From the NCBI GenBank assembly GCA_015345905.1, contig JADDTR010000043.1, forward strand, positions 35,528 through 99,527: a DNA stretch of 64,000 bases, written 5' to 3'. The notes below the pieces were generated by a model. It made no database searches and was not told where the DNA came from. It worked only from the letters and a program-made list of their open reading frames with translations. The number at the start of each line of letters is the position of its first letter. Position 1 is the first letter of the stretch. This document shows positions 56,591 through 64,000 of this stretch, one piece after another. Both the position numbers and the translations under genes were made by a program. The DNA comes from Aotearoamyces nothofagi. Its lineage: Eukaryota > Ascomycota > Leotiomycetes > Leotiales > Tympanidaceae.

Positions 56591-57265
56591 TTAAATCTAT
56601 ACTTTTCCAAAATAGCAAAAGTGAAATAAATGCCTATAACCTCTTTACAACTAATCTCCAATTATAAAGGTGAAAACTTAGTCTATACAAGATAAAAGAC
56701 TTAGATAATCTATCTATTCTTGAGTAAAACAAACTTAGTCTATCAACTCAAGGAAAGGTATATAGCTATATAGAGTTATTATATCAAAGTGATAGAAAAT
56801 AGTTCTATTTATTACAAAAGTAAGGTTATAGTTAAGAAACCATTCTATAGATAGTCTATATAAGAGGGTTTATATTAATAAGGAGTATATAAGTTATAGC
56901 TAGATATTTCTATCAGAAATATAAATAGAGTTATAAAGTCTAAAATATAACAACCTTTTAAAGTTATATAGAAGGTCAATCTTTGATATATATTATAAGA
57001 ATCTTTCTTCTAAAAAGTTCTAAAAATATATATCTATATAATTCTATATATACTTTAGTTCTTAAAGTTTAATACTATAAACTTTTAATATATAATTTTT
57101 GAAATAGTCTATATACTTTAGAACTAGTTCTTAAAATTGGCAAATAGAATAACAATATATTATCTCTTAGTCTACTAAATTACTCTCTAAGTAGCTTTCA
57201 ATATAATCTATTATTTTATTAGATATAAAGTAGATCTATATATAGTACTTATTAATACTTTATAT
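56591..57265. repeat. extremely AT-rich island, probably RIP-degraded repeat
   Basis: Almost entirely A/T with very few CpG or CpA sites and many TA steps, unlike the genes on both sides. It directly precedes the retrotransposon. No open frames. Loss of C and G to T and A is the expected end state of RIP. Confidence 0.75.
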
Positions 57266-57267
57266 AA

Positions 57268-57591
57268 GGAAGGCACGTGACTAATACACGTGACCGGTCG
57301 GAGCTATTGCCCCGACCTCCGACCACATGACTAATACACGTGCCGCTCGGAGCCACGGCTCCGAGCTCCGACCGCGGCACTACCGCAGTAGCGCCTCGCC
57401 TAAAAGAGGGGTATTTAGGAGCCCTGAGCTCCTAAAGCTTTCTGATTCCTTAAGAATCAGTTTACACACGTATTTGGTGATCCTTGGCCAGCACGCTCTT
57501 ACATTCTGATTCTTCCCACCCAGAAGGCCGACCGTCACCAGATTACTAGTCCACCATCCTCGCGTGATTACGAGGAGGGCCAGAACTTACA
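57268..57591 (+). other. 5' leader (LTR and/or untranslated region) of the retrotransposon
   Basis: GC-normal sequence between the AT island and gag. It has two near-copies of CACGTGACTAATACACGTG (57274-57292 and 57324-57342) and a GGAGCCACGGCTCC palindrome. The LTR borders and primer binding site could not be fixed, because no second LTR copy lies in the window. Confidence 0.45.
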
Positions 57592-58920
57592 ATGCCGCCA
57601 AGAAAGAAGGCTGCAACGCTGGCACCGACAGATGCTCCCGATCCTCCCGATGTACAGAATGAGTCGTCCTCATTACACTTAGATGCAGATGAGGAGCAAG
57701 ACGTCGAAACTCCCCAAGTCTCTCCTTCGGCAGCAATGGAACGCTCACCTGTACACTCGCCGATACCAGCTTTTCCCCACCAAAGATCACCTCGAGTAAG
57801 TGAAGGAAGGCACACCCCACGCAGCGAGACTTCCCAACAGATCATCAGCCGGCAAGCGGAAGAAATTCTCGAACTACAAGAATCCCAACAGAAGGAAAGA
57901 GCTGCTCACCTAGAAGAGCAGGAGCAAGTCAACCAACGAATGCTTGCAATGGAGCGAAGAATGCGGGAAATCCAGACACCAAACCTCCCGACCACGATTA
58001 CACCACAGTTCCTAGGAGGCGGACTTGGAGATCTTCGTACACTGGGTTCCTCCCGACCACTGCCGCTAGGCATCAGTCGTCCACCAACAGTAGTGGCACC
58101 GCGACCGAGTATACCCTCCTTAGGACAATCCCCCTTCAGCCACAGTTCCGAATCGTCCCGAGCAAAACCGAAGGAACCTCCCATATTCGAGACAGGGAAA
58201 GGCGATGTTCGTTTCTGGATTATGGACATGGAGGATTATTTCGTACAAGGTCGTGTAGCAGACCCAACACTCCAAGCATCGTGTGCTTTGTCCTACCTCT
58301 CAGTCAACATACGAAGACGGACTCAATTGATGCGCTTGAACGGAGGAGAGGATGCACGTGTTTTCTCCGATTGGACGTCAATGAAGACCTGGCTGTTCAA
58401 CAACTATGGTCCCCTCGATACAGGACTGGAAGCGGAGCTGAAGATGGACCGATGCTCGATGAGGGAGAGACAGACGGTGCAGGACTTCACTAACTATTTC
58501 GAAGGATTGTTGCAAGATGTCTCCTGGGCAGGAAGCGATGCAGCTGTAGTATCAGCCTACCGCAAGAAGCTCAATGTCCCGATCCTCGAGCGAATCCATA
58601 ATGCTACGTTCGGACAACCACCCCTAACCTATTCACAACTGAAGCGGGCAGCCCAAGACGCTGAAAATCACATCCGAATGGGAAAACGCCTGTTCCAAGA
58701 CCGTACTAGTGACCAGCCATCAAAACGAGTAAGAGTTCACTCCCCGGGGCCATCGGCTTACGAGCAGCCTTTCCGTCCCCCACTAGGACCAAAGAACCCT
58801 AATATGCAACCAAGGAGCTCGGCCATGAAGGAGACTAGGTATCCATGGGTTCCTGCAGAACTCCGCAAAGAGCGTCGCGAGAAGAGGTTGTGTATACCAT
58901 GTGGATCAGACAAGCACTAG
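57592..58920 (+). mobile_element. Ty3/gypsy retrotransposon gag gene, stop inside the zinc knuckle
   Basis: 442 codons from the ATG at 57592. A Pro/Ser-rich start (MPPRKKAATLAPTDAPDPP) is followed by a coiled coil (ILELQESQQKERAAHLEEQE) and a retrotransposon gag domain (FWIMDMEDYFVQGR, TVQDFTNYFEGLLQD). The C-terminus begins a CCHC zinc knuckle (CIPCGSDKH), which is cut by TAG at 58918-58920. The frame then continues with a Cys at the expected distance, so the stop is a point change (CAG to TAG would fit) and not the natural end. A frame change into protease-pol follows, as usual for this group. Confidence 0.88.
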
Positions 58921-58934
58921 GCAGGTGATACAGC

Positions 58935-61550
58935 ATGCCTCTATACAAAAAACACCGCCCCTCCCCGCCGTTAGGACCGGCGGGAAATAGGGAAAAAAGT
59001 CTGCATCATTATCAAGAAGAGCTGTTGCTGACGTCCGAATTGACACCCACTTCACTAATCGACCAAGTGCCCCAACTAGACACTATTGCCAACATTGTTA
59101 CAACCCCAACTGAGCTGCAGGAGTTCGATACAGCATCGGCATCACTAGACCTCCTTACAACTACCCTACCACAGGCTATCTTTACAACAACAGTCCTCTC
59201 CCTTCTGGGGAAGGACGGAGTGGTTTTCGAGATAGAGGCGATCATCGACAGCGGCGCTACAAGCAATTTTATAGCAGACACATTACTGGGAAGAATATGT
59301 CACAAACCCCTATAGAGTTGGTGTGCTGCAGTGGTAGACATAAATGGAACAACTATAGCAGCTGAATCGGTTTGTGCCCGCTCTTTGGTACAGTATACTA
59401 CCTGCGAAGGCGTCGTAGCATCTTCCCCGTTCAGAGCACTACAGATGAACCCTTCATTAGTCTTAGGGCAACCCTGGCTTCTACAGTTTAACCCGCTCAT
59501 CGACTGGCGCGTAGGAGAGGTCATTTACCGTTCGCCTCTGTTGCAGGACGCACCATGCAGAGTTGATGGTTTGGAAGCCTGTTTTCTTACGACAGACCGC
59601 GGTCCCACCGCGGTACCACCGCCGAAGATACCTGATGCCTACAGAGACCTAGCAGACGTGTTCAGCGAATCAAAGGCATATACACTACCTCCGCTCCGAG
59701 GAGAACTCGATCACGCGATTGACATCGTGCCAGGAAAGGAACCTCCGTTCGGCCCGCTGTACAACCTCTCACAGACGGAATTGGATGTCCTGAACAAATA
59801 CCTAAAAGATCATGAGGCAAGTGGTTTTATACACAGGTCAAAATCGTCGGCGGGAGCACCAGTACTGTTTGTAAAGAAGAAGAGCGGCGAACTACGACTC
59901 TGTGTAGATTATCGAGGACTCAACGCAATTAGCATCAAGAACCGTTATCCAATACCACTCATATCTGAGATCCTGGACCGCCTAAAAGAAGCTCAGGTAT
60001 TCACGAAGCTGGACCTCCGGGGAGCATATAACTTATTGCGGATCAAGAAGGGGGACGAGTGGAAAACGGCTTTTCGAACGCGTTACGGGTCTTTCGAGTA
60101 TCTAGTGATGCCTTTTGGCCTAGCGAATGCACCTGCAACGTTCCAATCCTACATTGATCGTGCACTTCGGGAATTCATAGACGACTTCGTCATTGTTTAC
60201 TTGGACGACATCCTGATATTCTCGAAAAGCAAGGAACATCATATAGACCATGTAAGACGAGTGCTCCGAGCCTGCCTCGACAATGGGTTATACATCAGTC
60301 TAGAGAAATGCGGTTTCAACGTCACTCAAGTAGAATTCCTAGGATTCATCGTCTCAACAACCGGTATCGCCATGGACAGAGGAAGAGTGGAGACTATAAC
60401 CTCGTGGCCTACCCCATCGAGTGTACAACAGGTACTCAGTTTTCTCGGGTTTGCAAACTTTTACAGACGGTTCATTGAAAACTACAGCCGTTTAGCAAAA
60501 GGGTTGACAGATCTGACAAAAGGGCCGGTTGCAGGCAAGACTGTTAAACTTTTCACATGGTCCTCCGAGGCAGAAACCAGTTTCAAGAAGCTCAAGGAGG
60601 CATTTTGCTCGGCTCCTTTGCTGCTACACTTCCAGCCCAGTCTGGCAATTACAATAGAGACAGATGCAAGTGGCGGGGCAGTGGCAGGTATTATGTCACA
60701 AAAAGATAATGAAGGACACCTACACCCTGTTGCTTTCTACTCGCGGAAGCTCAATAGTGCAGAGTGCAACTATAGAACCCCCGATCAAGAGTTGCTTGCC
60801 ATTGTTGACTGTCTAAAGACATGGCGCCACTATGTCGAAGGTGCCCATCATAAAATTACTGTTATAACGGACTACAACAACCTCCGATACTTCCAGACGA
60901 CGAAAACGCTTACCCGTCGTCAGGCAAGATGGTCAGAGATTCTTTCAGCGGTCGATTTCGAGATTGTCTACCGTTCGGGGAAAAAGAATCCTGCAGATGC
61001 ACCGTCGCGACGAGCCGACTATTTAGCCACCATGGCGTCACCGCAGAACTCGCTGGGTGGTTTTCTACAACAAGGGGGACTACAATTGGACTTGGGGAAG
61101 CAGGAAACATTGGCGATGCTAAAAGACATAGAGGTTGAAGACACAGAGCTGACACCAAAAACACCCTTACTGACCATCCTACGACAATGTCTTCCGAAGG
61201 AGATACCGAAAGGCTTAGAGCTATCTGTATACGACGGGCTGATCTATTGGAAGGGCACCAAACTTTGGGTGCCAGATAACTTACCCCTCCGCAAGAAAAT
61301 AATGCAAGAATTCCACGACAGTCCTATAGCGGGTCATTTTGGGAAGGCGCGTACACTTGCTCTACTGTCAAGGTATTTTTACTGGCCAGGTATGTCTACG
61401 TTTGTAGAGGAGTACTGTACATCGTGTATCGCCTGCCAACGAAACAAGGCCTCGAGAATCCGGTCGCAAGGAGAACTACTGCCTATTCCAATCCCCGACG
61501 GCCCATGGAGAGCCATTGCAATGGATTTCATTACAGACCTATCTCTATAA
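58935..61550 (+). mobile_element. Ty3/gypsy pol: protease, reverse transcriptase, RNase H and start of integrase (inactivated)
   Basis: The frame differs from gag. Protease has the aspartic site DSGA at 59247-59258. A TAG at 59313-59315 interrupts the frame, which continues unchanged from 59331. Reverse transcriptase carries LDLRGAYNLLRIKKGDEW, MPFGLANAPATFQ and the catalytic YLDD at 60198-60209. RNase H follows (TIETDASGGAVAGIM, TPDQELLAIVDCLKTWRHY), then the integrase HHCC zinc domain (HFGKART ... CTSCIACQRNK). TAA at 61548-61550 ends it at the start of the integrase core. The catalytic integrase residues, chromodomain and 3' LTR are absent, because the sequence passes into tandem satellite DNA. 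Confidence 0.9.
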
Positions 61551-61740
61551 CCCAGCGGATCACACGTGATCCGCGCCAAGGCCTATACAAAAAATGTTGG
61601 TGTGCACGCGGCCGCTAGCGCATCACGTCGGATCCGCACGCGAATGCTACCGTAAGTTACCGTAAGGTACGATAGCCTACCGTAAGGTAACGCAAAGGTC
61701 TTGGCGAAGGCGACAGCGATAACTGCAGTTATCAGACGCT
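61540..61740. repeat. satellite unit, copy 1 (GC-normal version)
   Basis: Starts TATCTCTATAAC at 61540, still inside the integrase frame. It runs through CAAGGCCTATACAAAAAATG and GTAAGTTACCGTAAGGTAC to GATAACTGCAGTTATCAGAC. The same order recurs at 62786 and 63503 in AT-rich form. Confidence 0.85.
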
Positions 61741-62780
61741 CCAATTCCTAGGAAGCGTACATACACCCAATTCCTAGGAAGCGTGCGCTCACCCAATTCC
61801 TAGGAAGCGTGCACGCACCCAATTCCTAGGAAGCGTACGCTCCTATTCCTAGGAAGCGTGCGCTCACCCAATTCCTAGGAAGCGTACGCTCCTATTCCCT
61901 CAATTCCTAGGAGTGTACACACCCAATTCCTAGGAAGCGTACGCTCCTATTCCTAGGAAGCGTGCGCGCTCCTATTCCTAGGAAGTGTGCGCGCACCCAA
62001 TTCCTAGGAAGCGTACGCTCCTATTCCTAGGAAGCGTACGCTCCTATTCCTAGGAAGCGTACGATCCTATTCCTAGGAAGCGTGCGCTCACCCAATTCCT
62101 AGGAAGCGTACGCTCCTATTCCTAGGAAGTGTGCACGCACCCAATTCCTAGGAAGCGTACGCTCCTATTCCTAGGAAGTGTATACACACCCAATTCCTAG
62201 GAAGCGGTGTACACCCAATTCACTCAATTCTTTACCGAGTGCTGCGATTACTTACAGTAAGTTACCGTCAGGTACAATAGCTTACTGTAAGGTACGATAG
62301 CTTACTGTAAGATACAATAGCCTACTGTAAGGTAATGCAAAGGTCTTAGCGAAGGCGACAGCGATAACTGCAGTTATTAGACACTCCTATTCCTAGGAAG
62401 TGTATATACACCCAATTTCTAGGAAGTGTACACTCCTATTCCTAGGAAGCGTGTGCACACCCAATTCCTAGGAAGTGTACACTCCTATTCCTAGGAAGCG
62501 TGTGTACACCCAATTTCTAGGAAGCGTACACTCCTATTCCTAGGAAGTGTATACACACCCAATTCCTAGGAAGCGTATATGCACCCAATTCCTAGGAAGC
62601 GTACACACCCAATTCCTAGGAAGCATACACTCCTATTCACTCAATTCCTAGGAGTGTATATACCCAATTCCTAGGAAGTGTTATATACCCAATTTACCCA
62701 ATTCCTAGAAGTGTATACTTCTATTCTTAGGAAGTATATACTCCTATTCTTAGAAAGTGTATATATATCTAATTTACTCA
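61740..62780. repeat. CCTAGG minisatellite array (ATTCCTAGGAAGCGT units)
   Basis: By hand I count about 34 copies of (C)ATTCCTAGGAAGCGT or close variants, spaced 20-30 bp and joined by alternating purine/pyrimidine linkers (TACGCT, GTGCGCGC, GTATACAC). A block at 62250-62390 (TTACTGTAAGGTA units plus GATAACTGCAGTTAT) splits the array in two. The second half has more TGTATA and TTCTTAG variants than the first. Confidence 0.92.
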
Positions 62781-62785
62781 ATTTC

Positions 62786-64000
62786 TATCTCTATAACCTA
62801 GTAGATTATATATGATCTACACCAAGGCCTATATAAAAAATGTTGGTGTATATACAGCCGCTAGTATATCATGTCGGATCTGTATATAAATGCTATAATA
62901 AGTTACTATAAGGTAATGTAAAGGTCTTAGCACTTATCAAGTACATGAAATTCGAAGGAGGTATATATATCCAAATCTATCTAATTTGTCTAAGTAATAC
63001 CCTTTGTACAACTTCTTCAACATTTACAAGTATATACCTTGAATCTCCAATAGTGTCTATCCTTAAACAACTCAATTCATTAAATTACAACAAATATTTA
63101 TCTGGTGGTATATATTAAAGTACTATATCTTATTGTAATTTACTGTATATTACAATAGCTTATAGTAACTTACTGTAAGATATAGCAAGAATAACTGCAG
63201 TTATAGAATATATACAATTCTAAAGACTATATATATTCCAATCTATGTAATTTGCTTAAGTAATACATTTTATACAACTTATTTGATATTTACAAGTATA
63301 TATATTGAAACCCTAGTAGTCTATATACTTCAATTCATCGAATTACTCTGAAGATTTATCTAGTAGAGTGCAATATATTACAATAACCTATTGTAAGATA
63401 TAGTATATTATAGTAACTTACTATAAGATACTATATATTACAATAACCTACTATAAGATACTATATACAATACTTAGACTCTTAGCAAAGACTAATCGCT
63501 GCTATCTCTATAACCTAGTAGATTATATATAATCTATACCAAGGCCTATACAAAAAATGTTGGTATATATACAGCCGCTAGTATATTATATCGGATCTGT
63601 ATATAAATGCTATAGTAAGTTACTATAAAGTAATACAAAGGTCTTAGCACTTATTGGGTATATAAAATTCAAAGGAGATATAGACATCCAAATCTACCTA
63701 ATTTGTCTAAGTAATACTCTTTGTACAACTTCTTCGACATTTACAAGTATACACCTTGAATCTCTAGCAGTGTCTATCCTTAAACAACTTAATTCATCGA
63801 ATTACAACAAATATTTATCTAGTAGTATATATTAAAGTACTGTATCTTATTGTAATTTACTATATATTACAATAGCTTATAGTAACTTACTATAAGGTAC
63901 AGTAAGAATAACTGCAGTTATAGGATATATACAATTCTAAGGACTATATATATTCCAATCTATATAATTTGCTTAAGTAATACATTTTATACAACTTATT
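62786..64000. repeat. tandem AT-decayed satellite units, 717-bp period
   Basis: TATCTCTATAAC starts units at 62786 and 63503 (717 bp apart). Each continues with AAGGCCTATA(T/C)AAAAAATGTT, GCCGCTAGTAT, AAAGGTCTTAGCAC, TTTGTCTAAGTAATAC and ATAACTGCAGTTATA in the same order. Compared with copy 1 at 61540, most differences are C to T or G to A. The second unit runs off the window. Confidence 0.9.

Noticed and set aside
61740-62780. CRISPR-like regular repeat array
   Set aside because: Spacers are simple alternating dinucleotide linkers, not unique sequence, and the genome is fungal.

Overview
The window is nuclear DNA of a filamentous ascomycete (Pezizomycotina). The evidence is short spliceosomal introns (mostly 47-70 nt, GT-AG with CTAAC/CTGAC-type branch sites), typical fungal gene families, a Neurospora-type copper metallothionein, and AT-drifted repeats with C-to-T type damage as expected from repeat-induced point mutation (RIP). 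A leotiomycete-like fungus is my guess only. Exon borders were worked out by hand from splice signals, reading phase and family expectation.

Left part (1-18.4 kb), compact housekeeping DNA: a 2OG-Fe(II) oxygenase cut by the window edge, a mitoribosomal mL50-like protein, a small cysteine-rich membrane protein, DAHP synthase (shikimate pathway entry, with a TGAGTCA general-control site upstream), a conserved fungal protein, a 3-ketoacyl-CoA thiolase, an unknown gene containing near-identical tandem introns, a DUF2458-type protein, a COX14-like mitochondrial protein, a metallo-beta-lactamase-fold hydrolase, a xanthine/hypoxanthine phosphoribosyltransferase and a D-2-hydroxyacid dehydrogenase.

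Middle part (18.4-38.9 kb), gene-poor and rich in simple repeats: two very short multi-exon cysteine-rich genes (a clear 26-aa metallothionein and a second candidate), SAM50 divergent from UBC6, a GC-rich alpha/beta hydrolase and a FYVE-finger gene. The rest is minisatellites, homopolymer runs and purine-rich tracts.

Sulfur-linked block (38.9-45.4 kb): a secreted arylsulfatase, a divergent 11-exon MFS transporter, and a TauD-type sulfonate dioxygenase convergent with the transporter. Together they could release sulfate and sulfite from organosulfur compounds.

Right part (46-64 kb), increasingly degenerate: an AhpD-like protein, a 139-bp mariner-type MITE, a decayed RNase H1-N/viroplasmin-domain gene, a C2H2-TPD nuclease-like gene head-to-head with a DEDDy 3'-5' exonuclease, and a BTB gene broken by a 5-bp duplication. 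Last comes a Ty3/gypsy retrotransposon with in-frame stops whose integrase end runs into tandem satellite DNA that becomes more AT-rich toward the window end.
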